A DNA stretch of 64,000 bases from Stackebrandtia endophytica. GTDB taxonomy: Bacteria; Actinomycetota; Actinomycetes; Mycobacteriales; Micromonosporaceae. The DNA lies in assembly GCF_006716355.1 (NCBI RefSeq), contig NZ_VFOW01000001.1, positions 5,580,001 to 5,644,000 of the forward strand. The letters run 5' to 3'. Position numbers and translations under genes: made by a program. Shown piece after piece: positions 7,754 through 19,649 of this stretch (positions are counted from its first letter, which is position 1; each line of letters starts with the position of its first letter). The notes under the pieces are model-generated. The model was not told where the DNA came from. It was given only the letters and a program-made list of their open reading frames with translations, and made no database searches.

Positions 7754-9166
7754 ATGCGTGTGCTTGGCATTGACTTTGGTACCTCTAACACGGTTGCCAT
7801 TCTGCGGATGGCCGACGGTCGGGTCAAGCCGTTGTTGTTCGACGGTTCACCCATGCTTCCCTCGGCGATCTACCTTTCGGCTGACGGCCGGATGCTGATC
7901 GGTCGTGACGCGGAACGCAACGCCCGAATGGACCCGGCGCGGTTCGAACCGAACCCGAAACGTCGCATCGACGACGGCTCGATCTTCCTGGGGGACCAGG
8001 AGATCCCGGTTCCGCGGGTGTTCGCCTACGTCCTCGAACAGGTCATGGCGGAGGCCAAACGGCAGCTGGGCGGGCCACCCGAAGCGGTGCGCATGACACA
8101 CCCGGCTCGGTGGGGCGAGCGGCGGCGCAACCTGTTGATCGAAGCCGCGCGGGTCGCCGGATTCCCCAAGCCGCAACTGATTCCCGAACCCGTCGGCGCC
8201 GCCTCCTACTTCACGAGCGTGCTGGGGACCGCCGTTCCGGTGGGGCGCGCGCTGGCCATTTACGACCTGGGCGGCGGTACCTTCGACGCCACCGTGGTGC
8301 GTCGTACCCAGACTGGTTTCGAGGTGTTGAGCGAGGAGGGCCTTCCCGACGTCGGTGGCCTCGACTTCGACCACGGCATCGTCGAACACCTCGGCAAGAC
8401 CTACGGCGTGTCGCACGCGGCCACCTGGTCCCGGTTGATGAACCCGACCGACGACAAGGACCGCCGGTACCGTCGGATGCTCTATGAGGACGTTCGCGGC
8501 GCGAAGGAGATGTTGTCTCGCACCGCTTCGGCCGACATTCACCTGCCGGCCCTGGACGTCGACGCTCACCTGACCCGTGAGGAGTTCGAAGACGCCGCGC
8601 GCCCACACCTGGAACGCACCATCGAGTGCATGGAGCGGGCCATTCGGGGTGCCCGGCAGTCCCCAAAGGACCTGGTCGGCATCTTCCTGGTCGGTGGTTC
8701 CAGCCGGATTCCCATGGCCGCGAACCTGATCCACAAGGGATTGGGCGTGGCGCCCCGGACCTTCGAACAGCCCGAGACCGTGGTGGTCGAGGGAGCGCTG
8801 TCGATCGGTGGGCCGGCGCGACCCGGGGGCGGCGCCCCCGTCAGTGGTGCCCCGCAACAACACCGGCCACCGGTGCGTCCCCCGATGGGACCGCAGCAGC
8901 CCCGACCCCCGATGGGGCAGCAGGGCGCTCGGCCACCGGCGATGCAGCAACCGCCGATCGCGCCACGGCAGGCCATGCAGCCGCAGATGCCTCCACCGCG
9001 TCCGCCGATGCAGGCACCGGCCCGTCCGATGCCTCAAGCTCAGGCGCGACCCCCGGTGCCGCAGAAGAAGTGGAGCCAGGAACCGGCCGTGGTCGCCACG
9101 ATCATCGTCGCGGCGGTCATGGTGGTGGCATTCGTGATCCTGCTGGTCATCTCGATGCTTCCCTGA
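7754..9166 (+). CDS. Hsp70-like ATPase with Pro/Gln-rich linker and C-terminal membrane anchor
   Basis: A 470-aa actin-fold ATPase. Residues 1-350 carry the Hsp70 nucleotide motifs: GIDFGTSNT (phosphate 1, residues 5-13), DLGGGTFD (phosphate 2, 171-178) and VGGSSRIPM (adenosine, 313-321). The beta-sandwich substrate-binding domain and lid of DnaK are missing. In their place is a low-complexity Pro/Gln/Met-rich region (about 355-440) and one membrane helix (VVATIIVAAVMVVAFVILLVISM) at the very C-terminus, so the ATPase should sit on the cytoplasmic face. ATG 7754 follows AAGAAGGAGA at ideal spacing. Similar Hsp70 relatives exist in actinobacteria; their partner is not known to me. Confidence 0.85.
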   Translation: MRVLGIDFGTSNTVAILRMADGRVKPLLFDGSPMLPSAIYLSADGRMLIGRDAERNARMDPARFEPNPKRRIDDGSIFLGDQEIPVPRVFAYVLEQVMAEAKRQLGGPPEAVRMTHPARWGERRRNLLIEAARVAGFPKPQLIPEPVGAASYFTSVLGTAVPVGRALAIYDLGGGTFDATVVRRTQTGFEVLSEEGLPDVGGLDFDHGIVEHLGKTYGVSHAATWSRLMNPTDDKDRRYRRMLYEDVRGAKEMLSRTASADIHLPALDVDAHLTREEFEDAARPHLERTIECMERAIRGARQSPKDLVGIFLVGGSSRIPMAANLIHKGLGVAPRTFEQPETVVVEGALSIGGPARPGGGAPVSGAPQQHRPPVRPPMGPQQPRPPMGQQGARPPAMQQPPIAPRQAMQPQMPPPRPPMQAPARPMPQAQARPPVPQKKWSQEPAVVATIIVAAVMVVAFVILLVISMLP

Positions 9167-9205
9167 TCCGGGTTGAACGCCCCAGAAGTTGACATACCGG
9201 CCGGT

Positions 9206-9221
9206 TAGGCTGGCTCCCGTG
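9206..9221 (+). promoter_or_regulatory. -10 element for leaderless uvrC transcript
   Basis: TAGGCT at 9206-9211 ends seven bases before GTG 9219, the spacing expected if transcription begins at the start codon. No ribosome-binding site is present. A TTGACA hexamer at 9189 is only 11 bases upstream of the -10, too close to be its normal -35. Confidence 0.5.
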
Positions 9222-11105
9222 GTTTCCAAATCCGATGGGTTGCCGTACCGGCCCGCGCCGGGCACCATCCCGGAGCAGCCAGGTGTGTACCGCTTTCGCG
9301 ACAGTGACGGCCGCGTCATCTACGTCGGCAAGGCGAAGAACCTGCGGTCACGGCTGAACTCGTACTTCGCCGACCCGCAGGGGCTGCACCCGCGCACCCA
9401 CAAGATGGTGCACACCGCGACCAACGTCGACTGGGTCGTCGTGGACACCGAGGTGGCCGCGCTGCAGTTGGAGTTCTCCTGGATCAAGGAGTTCGATCCG
9501 CGGTTCAACGTCATGTACCGCGACGACAAGAGCTACCCGTACCTGGCGGTCACGGTGGGGGAGGAGTACCCCCGGCTGCAGGTCATGCGCGGTGACAAAC
9601 GCAAGGGCGTGCGGTACTTCGGTCCGTTCTCCCACGCCTGGGCGATTCGGGAGACGCTGGACCTGCTGCTGCGCGTCTTCCCGGCTCGAACCTGTGGCAA
9701 GGCCGAGTTCAACCGGGCCGGCCGTATCGGACGCCCGTGCCTGCTGGGTGACATCGGCAAGTGTTCGGCGCCCTGCGTGGGACGGGTGGACGCGCTGGAA
9801 CATCGACGCATCGTCGACGAGTTCTGCGATTTCATGGCCGGTCGCACCGATCAATTCGTCCGACGGCTCGAGACGGAGATGCGCCAGGCGGCCGAGATCC
9901 AGGATTTCGAACGCGCCGCGCGTCGCCGCGACGACCTGGCGGCACTGCGCCGCGCCCTGGAGAAACAGGTCGTGGTGCTTCCCGACACCACCGACGCCGA
10001 CGTCGTGGCCTTCGCCGACGACGAGCTGCAGGCGGCGGTTGCCGTCTTTCACGTGCGCGGCGGTCGGATCCGCGGTGAACGCGGCTGGATCGTCGATCGT
10101 CCCGAGGGGGTCGGCGACGGCGACCTCATCCACGACCTGTGCACCCAGTTCTACGGGAACCAATCCGGCGGCGACGTTCCCCGTGAGGTCCTGGTTCCCG
10201 CGTTGCCGGACGACGCCGACGCGTTGTCGGCCTGGCTGAGTCAACGCCGCGGCAGCGCGGTGAACCTGCGGGTGCCGCAGCGCGGCGACAAACGCGCCCT
10301 GGCCGAGACCGTCAAGCGCAACGCCGAACACGCACTGGCCCGGCACAAACTTCGACGCGCCGGTGACCTGACCGCGCGAGGCAAGGCGCTGGAGGAGTTG
10401 GCCGACGCCCTCGACCTTCCGACGCCGCCGCTGCGCATCGAATGCTTCGACGTGTCGCAGATGCAGGGCAGCGACGTGGTGGCCAGCATGGTGGTGTTCG
10501 AAGACGGCCTGCCGCGAAAGTCCGAGTACCGCCGCTTCGTGGTGCGTGGTGAACGTACCGACGACCTTTCGGCCATGCGGGAGGTACTCACCCGGCGTCT
10601 GGCCAAACTCAACGAGGAACCCGAGACCGTCGACGAGGAGGGTAACGCGAAACGGTTCGCGTATCCGCCGCAGTTGCTCGTCGTCGACGGTGGCGCCCCG
10701 CAGGTCGCCGTCGCCGACGCAGTACTGTCCGAATTGGGCATCGACACGGTCAACCTGTGCGGCCTGGCCAAACGCCTTGAAGAGGTGTGGCTGCCCGGCG
10801 AGGACTTCCCCGTGATCCTGCCCCGGACGTCCGAGGCGCTGTACCTGCTGCAACGAGTTCGTGATGAGGCGCACCGATTCGCGATCTCGTTGCACCGCAA
10901 GCGTCGCGGCCGCAAGGTGACGGCATCGGCCTTGGACGGCATCCCCGGTCTGGGGCCGGCGCGAAAGAGGGCGCTGTTGAAACACTTCGGATCGGTCAAA
11001 CGCATTCGGGAGGCCGAACCCGCCGACATCATGGCCGTGCCCGGCGTCGGGGAGCAACTCGCCACGGCCATCGTCACCGCGCTGACCCAGGACACCGGAA
11101 CGTGA
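9219..11105 (+). CDS. uvrC: Excinuclease ABC subunit C
   Basis: A 628-aa UvrC, the dual-incision nuclease of nucleotide excision repair. Domains in order: GIY-YIG nuclease ([26 protein letters not shown], about residues 20-100), Cys cluster ([13 protein letters not shown]), UVR motif ([21 protein letters not shown], near 230), RNase H-like nuclease ([32 protein letters not shown]) and two helix-hairpin-helix motifs ([28 protein letters not shown]). All catalytic segments look intact. GTG 9219 chosen because of the leaderless promoter; a TTG at 9189 is in frame but poorer. The rapZ-yvcK-whiA group follows, the standard actinobacterial order. Confidence 0.95.
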   Translation: MVSKSDGLPYRPAPGTIPEQPGVYRFRDSDGRVIYVGKAKNLRSRLNSYFADPQGLHPRTHKMVHTATNVDWVVVDTEVAALQLEFSWIKEFDPRFNVMYRDDKSYPYLAVTVGEEYPRLQVMRGDKRKGVRYFGPFSHAWAIRETLDLLLRVFPARTCGKAEFNRAGRIGRPCLLGDIGKCSAPCVGRVDALEHRRIVDEFCDFMAGRTDQFVRRLETEMRQAAEIQDFERAARRRDDLAALRRALEKQVVVLPDTTDADVVAFADDELQAAVAVFHVRGGRIRGERGWIVDRPEGVGDGDLIHDLCTQFYGNQSGGDVPREVLVPALPDDADALSAWLSQRRGSAVNLRVPQRGDKRALAETVKRNAEHALARHKLRRAGDLTARGKALEELADALDLPTPPLRIECFDVSQMQGSDVVASMVVFEDGLPRKSEYRRFVVRGERTDDLSAMREVLTRRLAKLNEEPETVDEEGNAKRFAYPPQLLVVDGGAPQVAVADAVLSELGIDTVNLCGLAKRLEEVWLPGEDFPVILPRTSEALYLLQRVRDEAHRFAISLHRKRRGRKVTASALDGIPGLGPARKRALLKHFGSVKRIREAEPADIMAVPGVGEQLATAIVTALTQDTGT

Positions 11106-11270
11106 CCGCCGCCCCCGATCGGATTATCGACCGGGTGCGATCGGTTGACCCGATGAGAACGAGTGATCGGCCGATCGCGGCCACCACATCATTCTCGACC
11201 GTGGTCCGACGACGAGGCGGCGACCGCCGCCGCTCGCCTGTCGGGTCGTCCCGAAGGAGGTCTCGCCTGC

Positions 11271-12185
11271 ATGCATACTTTGCCCATGCCTGAGCGAACT
11301 GTCGAACCCGCTGCCAACTCCCGCGCCGACCTGGACCTGGTCATCGTGACCGGTGCCTCCGGTGGCGGCCGCAGCACCGTGGCCAAAGCCTTGGAGAACG
11401 TCGGCTACTACGTGGTCGACAATCTGCCCGAATCGCTGCTGGTGACGATGGCCGAACTGGCCTTCGAATCCGGGGAGGCGACCCGCCGCACCGCGATGGT
11501 GTTGGATGTGCGCTCTCACGCCTTCACCGCGGACCTGGTCGGTGCGGTCGACGACCTCAAGGATCGCGGATTCAAACCTCGTGTCGTGTTCGTCGACGCC
11601 GAGGAGGACATCCTGGTCCGTCGGTTCGAGAAGGTCCGCCGGGCACACCCGTTGCAGGGCTCGGGCCGCATCCTCGACGGCATCGCGGCGGAGCGGGAAC
11701 TGCTGGCCGCCGCTCGTGAGACCGCCGACGCGCTGATCGACACCAGTCACCTCAATGAGAACCAGTTGCGGGCTCGGGTGGAGGAACTGTTCGCTCCCGC
11801 CGATGCCCGCAAACTGCGCATCACGACCCTGTCGTTCGGCTTCAAATACGGCATCCCGTTGGATGCCGACTTCGTCGTCGACGTCCGATTCCTGCCCAAT
11901 CCGTATTGGATACCGGAACTGCGGGACCACACCGGTACCGAGGAGGCGGTCAGCCAGTACGTGTTGCGTCAGCCGGGCGCCGAGGAGTTCATCGGGGGAT
12001 ACGCCGGTCTGATCGCCTCGACCGCATCCGGGTTCGAACGTGAGGGCAAGCGATATGTGACGGTGGCCGTCGGATGTACCGGCGGTAAGCACCGCAGCGT
12101 GGCCATCGCGGAGGCGTTGGCGTTGGCGTTGCGAGACAACGGATTGTCGGCATACCCGCATCACAGAGACATGGGGCTTGAGTGA
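11271..12185 (+). CDS. rapZ: RNase adapter/nucleotide-binding protein RapZ
   Basis: A 304-aa RapZ (YvcJ) protein, a P-loop NTPase-like regulator; in E. coli RapZ targets the small RNA GlmZ for decay, while the actinobacterial role is not settled. Seen: Walker A-like GASGGGRST (about 28-36, with Arg replacing Lys, common in actinobacterial members), FVDAEEDILVRRFEKVRRAHPL, and the conserved C-terminal domain SFGFKYGIPLDADFVVDVRFLPNPYW and GCTGGKHRSVAIAE. ATG 11271 has AAGGAGG ten bases upstream; a second ATG at 11286 is possible. It overlaps yvcK by four bases (GTGA), so translation is coupled. Confidence 0.93.
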   Translation: MHTLPMPERTVEPAANSRADLDLVIVTGASGGGRSTVAKALENVGYYVVDNLPESLLVTMAELAFESGEATRRTAMVLDVRSHAFTADLVGAVDDLKDRGFKPRVVFVDAEEDILVRRFEKVRRAHPLQGSGRILDGIAAERELLAAARETADALIDTSHLNENQLRARVEELFAPADARKLRITTLSFGFKYGIPLDADFVVDVRFLPNPYWIPELRDHTGTEEAVSQYVLRQPGAEEFIGGYAGLIASTASGFEREGKRYVTVAVGCTGGKHRSVAIAEALALALRDNGLSAYPHHRDMGLE

Positions 12186-13105
12186 CCTGCCGGATCGTCG
12201 CCTTCGGGGGCGGCAAAGGACTCGCCGCATCGCTGCGGGCATTGCGCACATTGGACGCCGATGTGACCGCCGTCGTCACCGTGGCCGACGACGGCGGTTC
12301 GTCGGGCCGACTGCGGGCCACCCGACCGCTCGTGCCGCCGGGAGACCTACGCAAGGCGCTGATCGCGTTGTCGGACGCCGATGTGGCCCTGCGCGCGATG
12401 TTCGGGCACCGGTTCGCCGGTACCGATGAACTGGCCGGCCACGCGGTGGGCAACCTGGTGCTGGCGGGGTTCATGGAGACCATGGCCGATCCGGTTGCCG
12501 CACTGGACGCGGCGGCGGTGTTGCTCAGCGTGCGGGGCCGGGTCCTCCCGATGTCGACGGCTCCGCTGGACATCGAGGCCGACGTGGAGGTCGACGGCGA
12601 CGTTCGCGTCGTCAAAGGCCAGCACCACGTCGCCGTGTGCGACGGAACCGTCCGGGAGGTCCGTCTGGTCCCGCCTCGTCCTCAAGCGTGCCCGGAGGTC
12701 ATCGAGGCGGTGGCGGCGGCCGACTGGCTGGTCTTCGGTCCCGGATCCTGGTACACCAGCGTCATTCCCCACCTGTTGGTTCCCGAGCTGCGCTCCGCCA
12801 TCGAGATCAGTGCCGCCCGACGCATCGTGGTGCTCAACCTCAGCGACGAGAATGAGACCGCCGGGCTCTCGTTGGCCGGACACCTTGCGGCACTAAGGAA
12901 CTACGCTCCGAAACTGTCGGTCGACGTCGTATTGGCGGATACGGGGGCGACCGGGGAGCCGACTGCTGTCGCCCGTGCGGCACAATCGTTGGGGGCGCGA
13001 TTGCTGTTGGCGGGGGTCGCCGAGTCGCCATTGGCGGCTCGGCATGATCCGGTCGCCTTGGCGGCGGCTCTGACAACGGTGATCCGGCAAGACGAGGTGG
13101 GGTAG
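12182..13105 (+). CDS. yvcK: YvcK/CofD-like gluconeogenesis and cell-shape factor
   Basis: A 307-aa member of the CofD-like UPF0052 family. The N-terminus [15 protein letters not shown] and [14 protein letters not shown] are the family nucleotide-binding loops; [12 protein letters not shown] and [20 protein letters not shown] are also conserved. In Bacillus and mycobacteria YvcK (CuvA) binds UDP-sugars and supports growth on gluconeogenic substrates and peptidoglycan synthesis. The start overlaps the rapZ stop (GTGA) and whiA follows four bases after its stop, so the three genes form one operon. Confidence 0.92.
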   Translation: MTCRIVAFGGGKGLAASLRALRTLDADVTAVVTVADDGGSSGRLRATRPLVPPGDLRKALIALSDADVALRAMFGHRFAGTDELAGHAVGNLVLAGFMETMADPVAALDAAAVLLSVRGRVLPMSTAPLDIEADVEVDGDVRVVKGQHHVAVCDGTVREVRLVPPRPQACPEVIEAVAAADWLVFGPGSWYTSVIPHLLVPELRSAIEISAARRIVVLNLSDENETAGLSLAGHLAALRNYAPKLSVDVVLADTGATGEPTAVARAAQSLGARLLLAGVAESPLAARHDPVALAAALTTVIRQDEVG

Positions 13106-13109
13106 ACGG

Positions 13110-15306
<2,197 letters not shown>

Positions 15307-15308
15307 CG

Positions 15309-16505
15309 GTGAAAGCCCTTGACGCGCTCCTGGCGGAGGGTGTCGCAGGTCGGCGTGTCCTGGTGCGCGCCGACCTGAACGTTCCGCTGGACGGCACTCG
15401 CATCACCGACGACGGCCGGATCCGAGCGGTGATCCCCACTCTGACGGCGCTGCGGCGAGCGGGCGCCCGGCTGGTGGTGTGCGCTCATCTGGGGCGTCCC
15501 GGTGGTGAGCCGGTGGCCGAGTATTCGCTGGCCCCCGTCGCCGAGCGGTTGGCCGCACTACTGGATCACCCCGTCACCTTCGCCGCCGACACCGTGGGCG
15601 ACGCGGCCGCGCAGGCGGTCGCCGATCTCGCCGACGGTGACGTCGTGCTGCTGGAGAACCTGCGGTTCAACGCCGGTGAGACCAGTAAGGACGATGCTCG
15701 GCGCGGCGAGTTCGCCAACGCTTTGGCAAAGTTCGCCGACGTCTACGTCGACGACGCGTTCGGTGCGGTGCACCGCAAACACGCCAGTGTCTACGACGTG
15801 GCGAACCTGCTTCCGCACTACGCGGGCCTGCTGGTCGCCTCCGAAGTAGATGTCCTCAAGCGACTGACCGAGTCGCCCGACCGGCCGTATGTCGTCGTGT
15901 TGGGGGGAGCCAAGGTCTCCGACAAGCTCGCGGTCATCGCGAACCTGCTCGACAAGGTGGATCGTCTACTGGTCGGCGGGGGAATGATGTTCACGTTCCT
16001 GGCCGCGCAGGGACACCCCACCGGTACCTCGCTGCTGGAATCGGACCAGATCGATCAGTGCCGTCAGTTCCTGTCCGAGGCCGCCGCGCGTGGTGTCGAA
16101 CTGGTGCTGCCGGTGGACACCGTCGTGGCCGATCGGTTCGCCGCCGACGCGCAAGCCCAGACCGTTGCGGTGGACGCGATCCCCGACGATCGGATGGGTC
16201 TGGACATCGGTCCGGCCAGTGCCGCACTGTTCGCCGAGAAGCTGGCGGATGCTCGAACCGTGTTCTGGAACGGCCCCATGGGGGTCTTCGAGTTCCCGGC
16301 GTTCGCCGAGGGCACTCGCACCGTCGCCCAGTCCTTGGTCACCGGTGGCGCGTTCAGCGTCGTCGGCGGTGGCGACTCGGCTGCCGCGGTTCGTACCCTC
16401 AACCTGCCCGAGGACGGTTTCGGGCACATTTCGACCGGTGGTGGCGCCAGCCTGGAATATCTGGAGGGCAAGACCCTCCCCGGCCTGGCCGTCCTGGAAC
16501 AGTGA
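15309..16505 (+). CDS. pgk: Phosphoglycerate kinase
   Basis: A 398-aa enzyme making ATP and 3-phosphoglycerate from 1,3-bisphosphoglycerate. Seen: [13 protein letters not shown], the substrate Arg/His region [45 protein letters not shown], and the nucleotide-binding [15 protein letters not shown] and [14 protein letters not shown] 15309 starts two bases after the gap stop, so the genes are tightly coupled. Catalytic features are complete and the length is normal. Confidence 0.96.
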   Translation: MKALDALLAEGVAGRRVLVRADLNVPLDGTRITDDGRIRAVIPTLTALRRAGARLVVCAHLGRPGGEPVAEYSLAPVAERLAALLDHPVTFAADTVGDAAAQAVADLADGDVVLLENLRFNAGETSKDDARRGEFANALAKFADVYVDDAFGAVHRKHASVYDVANLLPHYAGLLVASEVDVLKRLTESPDRPYVVVLGGAKVSDKLAVIANLLDKVDRLLVGGGMMFTFLAAQGHPTGTSLLESDQIDQCRQFLSEAAARGVELVLPVDTVVADRFAADAQAQTVAVDAIPDDRMGLDIGPASAALFAEKLADARTVFWNGPMGVFEFPAFAEGTRTVAQSLVTGGAFSVVGGGDSAAAVRTLNLPEDGFGHISTGGGASLEYLEGKTLPGLAVLEQ

Positions 16506-16524
16506 AACTGGAGTTGACCGACAC

Positions 16525-17319
16525 ATGAGCGCAGCAACGCGCCGCCCGCTGATCGCGGGCAACTGGAAGATGAACCTCAACCACCTTGAGGCGATCGCCC
16601 TGGTCCAGAAGCTGGCTTTCAGCCTGGACGAGAAGCAATTGTCCGATGTGGAAGTTGTGGTGTTGCCGCCCTACGTCGACATCCGGAGCGTCCAGACCCT
16701 GATCGAGGGCGACAAGCTGTTGATCGGCTACGGTGCGCAGGACTTGTCGACGCACCCGTCAGGGGCTTACACCGGCGAGGTTTCCGGTGGGATGCTGGCC
16801 AAACTGGGGTGCCAGTACGTGACCGTCGGGCATTCCGAACGGCGTCAGTACCACCAGGAGAATGACGAACTGGTGGCCGGGAAGGTCCGTGCCGCGTTGG
16901 CCAACGGCATCACGCCGATTCTGTGCGTCGGTGAGGGACTGGATGTACGTGAGGCCGGTCAGCAGGTCGAGTTCACGGTGAACCAGATGGTCGCCGGACT
17001 CGATCGGTTGGACGCCAAGCAGGTCGGCCAGGTCGTCATCGCCTACGAGCCGGTGTGGGCCATCGGTACGGGCCGTACGGCGACGCCCGCCGACGCTCAG
17101 GAGGTCATCGGGGCGTTGCGTGCCGAGTTGGCCACCCGGTTCGGTGAGGTGGCCGACCAGATCCGGTTGCTGTACGGCGGTTCGGTGAAGTCGGGCAACA
17201 TCGCGATGATCATGGCCGAGGCCGACATCGATGGTGCGCTGGTCGGTGGGGCGAGCATCGATGCCGAGGAGTTCGCTCGGCTGTGTCGATTCCCTGAGCA
17301 TGCGAAGGGAATTGGATAG
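16525..17319 (+). CDS. tpiA: Triosephosphate isomerase with a repeat-derived C-terminal tail
   Basis: A 264-aa TIM-barrel enzyme interconverting dihydroxyacetone phosphate and glyceraldehyde 3-phosphate. Seen: AGNWKMNL (Asn/Lys), the catalytic His in VGHSERR, the signature [10 protein letters not shown] with the catalytic Glu, and the phosphate-binding [11 protein letters not shown] and DGALVGGAS. The fold should end near EEFARLCRF. The last residues (PEHAKGIG) and the TAG stop are encoded by the first unit of a 33-bp tandem repeat, so the tail looks acquired. Third gene of the glycolytic operon. Confidence 0.96.
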   Translation: MSAATRRPLIAGNWKMNLNHLEAIALVQKLAFSLDEKQLSDVEVVVLPPYVDIRSVQTLIEGDKLLIGYGAQDLSTHPSGAYTGEVSGGMLAKLGCQYVTVGHSERRQYHQENDELVAGKVRAALANGITPILCVGEGLDVREAGQQVEFTVNQMVAGLDRLDAKQVGQVVIAYEPVWAIGTGRTATPADAQEVIGALRAELATRFGEVADQIRLLYGGSVKSGNIAMIMAEADIDGALVGGASIDAEEFARLCRFPEHAKGIG

Positions 17320-17403
17320 CGCGGTCCTGAGCATGCGAAGGGAATCGGGTAGCACCGCCCGGAGCATGCGAAGGGAATCGGGTAGCACCGCCCGGAGCAT
17401 GCG
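17296..17403. repeat. 33-bp tandem direct repeat across the tpiA stop codon
   Basis: Head-to-tail units at 17296-17328, 17329-17361 and 17362-17394, plus a 9-base partial unit at 17395-17403. Each begins GAGCATGCGAAGGGAAT, which contains the palindrome GCATGC. Units 2 and 3 are identical; unit 1 differs at several positions. Because 33 is a multiple of three, each full unit repeats the same peptide ending (EHAKGIG) and the same TAG in the tpiA frame. No spacers, so not CRISPR. Confidence 0.9.
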
Positions 17404-17797
17404 GGGCCCTGTGTCCCGCTAAGCGGTGACCATCCAATGCGTACTGAACCGGTGTCGTTGTGCCGGTGACGATCGAAGGGGGATCGGCGGGGAACCGTCG
17501 GTCCCCCTTTCCGCTCTTTCGGGGGAATTTCGAATGTGACCTTCGACACTTCCACTTTGCCTGTCGACATGGGACGATGGCGCCTTAGCTGGTGGACCGG
17601 TCGGGTGAATTGACCAGTTTGGTCGTTAAGGGGGGATAGGTGCTCGGTGCGCCGGTCCGCAATGGTAATGCGGCGGTTGCCGTTCCGTTATCTTTAGCGG
17701 GGTGCCGCTGTGATGTCATGGTGAGCACCTAGAGTGTGTCATCACCACAGGTGGGCGCTCTGGCTGACCGTCCTGATTCACCCCTCAGGAGTACTCG
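17404..17797. other. Intergenic region between tpiA and the binding-protein gene
   Basis: About 390 bases without a convincing gene. It holds the tpiA operon terminator (17476-17509), a small palindrome GACCA-GTT-TGGTC at 17612-17624 that could be an operator, and a TAGAGT hexamer (17730-17735) that could serve as -10 element for the downstream lipoprotein gene. No matching -35 was found. Confidence 0.5.
17476..17509 (+). terminator. Terminator of gap-pgk-tpiA
   Basis: Eight outer pairs (AAGGGGGA with TCCCCCTT), one T-G pair and six inner pairs (CGGCGG with CCGTCG, one G-T) close on a GGAA tetraloop. The right arm runs into TTT. Confidence 0.8.
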
Positions 17798-19540
17798 ATG
17801 CGTGCATTCTCAACGAATCGGCGTGGTGGTCGATTCAGCAGGGCTGCCCTCGCCGCGGCTCTGGTAGTGGCCGTCGCCAGTGCCTGTACACCCGACGAGG
17901 CCGAGGACACCGGAGTGTCCGGCGAGCCCGCGCGGGGCGGCACGGTTCGGGTGTTGACGCAGATCGGTGGGTTCGACACGCTCGATCCGCAACGTCTGTT
18001 CGTCACCAGTCAGCTGAACGCGTCCAAACTGATCACCCGGACGTTGACGACGTTCGCCGCCGCGCCCGGTGTCGCCGGGTCGGAACTGGTGGGGGATCTG
18101 GCGACCGACACCGGTCGGCCCAATAAGGACTTCACGGTGTGGGAGTTCACGCTGCGCCAGGGCATCAAGTGGGAGAACGGTGAGACCGTCACCTGCGAGG
18201 ACGTCCGGTACGGAGTGTTGCGCAATTTCGACATCCGCAACGCCGACGACGCTGTGATCGTCAGTGGTCCGCCGTATCCGGTCAAGTGGCTGGATGTTCC
18301 CCAGGACTACACCGGGTCGTTGACCGAGCCGGAGACCCATGTCCCCGGCGCCGTGTGCATCGACGACCGAACCATTCGCTTCAAGCTGACCGAATCGATC
18401 CCGCATTTCCCGGCGGGGGTGGCCATGCCGGCGTTCTCGCCGGTTCCCGCGGGTTCGGACACCGGTGCCGATTACGTTCCGGTCGCCACCGGCCCATACA
18501 AGTTGGCGGAGTTTCAACCGTTGACCTCCGACTCGGTGGGTGTGGCCGTTTTCGAACGCAACGACCAATGGGATGCCGAGACCGACCCGGTTCGATCAGC
18601 CAGTCCGGACCGGGTGGAGTTCGAGTTCGGTGTGGACTTGGAGCACGCGGCTCAGCAGATCATCACCGGTAACCCCGACTACGACAACGCCGTGATGTAC
18701 GAGAACGTCCCGGCGAACTACATTCAGCAGGTCATCAACGACGCCCAGCTGATGTCGCAGACGGTCACCGGTTCGACGAGTTCGATCACCTACATGGCGA
18801 TCAACACCGAGACCGTCACCGATGTGGAGTGTCGACAGGCGCTGGTCTACGGCTTCAACAAGCGAAAGTATCTCGATATCCGAGGTGGTCAGATCTTCGG
18901 TGAGTACGCCTCATCCATGATCGCGCCAGACGATCCGGCCCACAAGGATTTCGACATATATGGATTGAACGGCAGCCCCGAGGGTGACTTGAATCGCGCA
19001 CAGCAGCTGCTGGACGAGGCGGGGGACTGCCCGACCACGTTGACGCTGGACGCTCCCGACACCCCCGCCAACAAGCTGACCGCCCAAACTGTTGTCGACA
19101 CCTACGGACGCCTGGGCATATCGGTCAAGGTGAACCTGATCGACCCCGGCGTGTACTACTCGGAGTTGGACTTCGAAAAGAACCAGCACGACCTGGTCAT
19201 CAGCGGGTGGGCACCGGATTGGCCCGGTGGTTCCGGTGTGTTGCCGGCGCTGTACCACGGTGACCTGCTGGTCGAGGGCTCCAATTCCAACTACTCCCGC
19301 TTGGACGATCCCGAGATCAACACGCTGATGGACGAGGCGGCCGCCGCCGGTGACCTGGCCGAGTCCAACCGGCTCTGGGGTGAGGTCGACGAGGCGGTGC
19401 ACGCTCTGGCGGCCTCGGTTCCGATCTCCTACATGAAGGCGGTGTCGCTGTGCGGCCCCAAGGTGCGAGGTGCCTTCCTCAACTCGCAGTGGGGAGCCGT
19501 TGACATCTCCTCGCTGGGCGTGGTGGGTGACACGGAATAG
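17798..19540 (+). CDS. ABC transporter substrate-binding lipoprotein, family 5 (oligopeptide/nickel type)
   Basis: A 580-aa extracytoplasmic solute-binding protein. The signal peptide ends in a lipobox (VASAC, Cys at about residue 30) so the mature protein is lipid-anchored. The family 5 fold is supported by RGGTVRVLTQIGGFDTLDPQ, EFTLRQGIKWENGETVTCEDVRYGVLR, VATGPYKLAEF and the late WAPDWPGGS region. Ligand unknown; oligopeptides are typical. ATG 17798 follows AGGAG. No permease or ATPase genes are adjacent, so it must either pair with a transporter encoded elsewhere or have another role. It sits between tpiA and secG, which are usually neighbours. Confidence 0.9.
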   Translation: MRAFSTNRRGGRFSRAALAAALVVAVASACTPDEAEDTGVSGEPARGGTVRVLTQIGGFDTLDPQRLFVTSQLNASKLITRTLTTFAAAPGVAGSELVGDLATDTGRPNKDFTVWEFTLRQGIKWENGETVTCEDVRYGVLRNFDIRNADDAVIVSGPPYPVKWLDVPQDYTGSLTEPETHVPGAVCIDDRTIRFKLTESIPHFPAGVAMPAFSPVPAGSDTGADYVPVATGPYKLAEFQPLTSDSVGVAVFERNDQWDAETDPVRSASPDRVEFEFGVDLEHAAQQIITGNPDYDNAVMYENVPANYIQQVINDAQLMSQTVTGSTSSITYMAINTETVTDVECRQALVYGFNKRKYLDIRGGQIFGEYASSMIAPDDPAHKDFDIYGLNGSPEGDLNRAQQLLDEAGDCPTTLTLDAPDTPANKLTAQTVVDTYGRLGISVKVNLIDPGVYYSELDFEKNQHDLVISGWAPDWPGGSGVLPALYHGDLLVEGSNSNYSRLDDPEINTLMDEAAAAGDLAESNRLWGEVDEAVHALAASVPISYMKAVSLCGPKVRGAFLNSQWGAVDISSLGVVGDTE

Positions 19541-19568
19541 TGGACCCGGTCACGACATACGCTATGCT
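19541..19568 (+). promoter_or_regulatory. Possible secG promoter
   Basis: TGGACC (19541-19546) and TATGCT (19563-19568) separated by 16 bases, directly after the lipoprotein stop and about 80 bases before secG. Fits a housekeeping-sigma promoter loosely. Confidence 0.35.
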
Positions 19569-19649
19569 TCTGCCCAAATCGATATCCGTAACCTGGCGAT
19601 ACCGCCGCTCCATGGGCGGTCCGTCACTGAGAGGACCCCGGAAACCCTT

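Noticed and set aside
9189-9194. TTGACA as -35 of uvrC
   Set aside because: Only 11 bases from the TAGGCT -10, too short for a normal spacer.
7847-9319. 490-codon minus-strand frame
   Set aside because: Antisense shadow of the Hsp70-like gene, rich in Arg/His/Gly with no motif.
11102-11293. 63-codon frame starting in the uvrC stop
   Set aside because: GTGA overlap is suggestive, but the product is Arg-rich without similarity and overlaps the rapZ ribosome-binding site and start.
17296-17403. CRISPR array
   Set aside because: Units are contiguous, with no spacers, and no cas genes are present.
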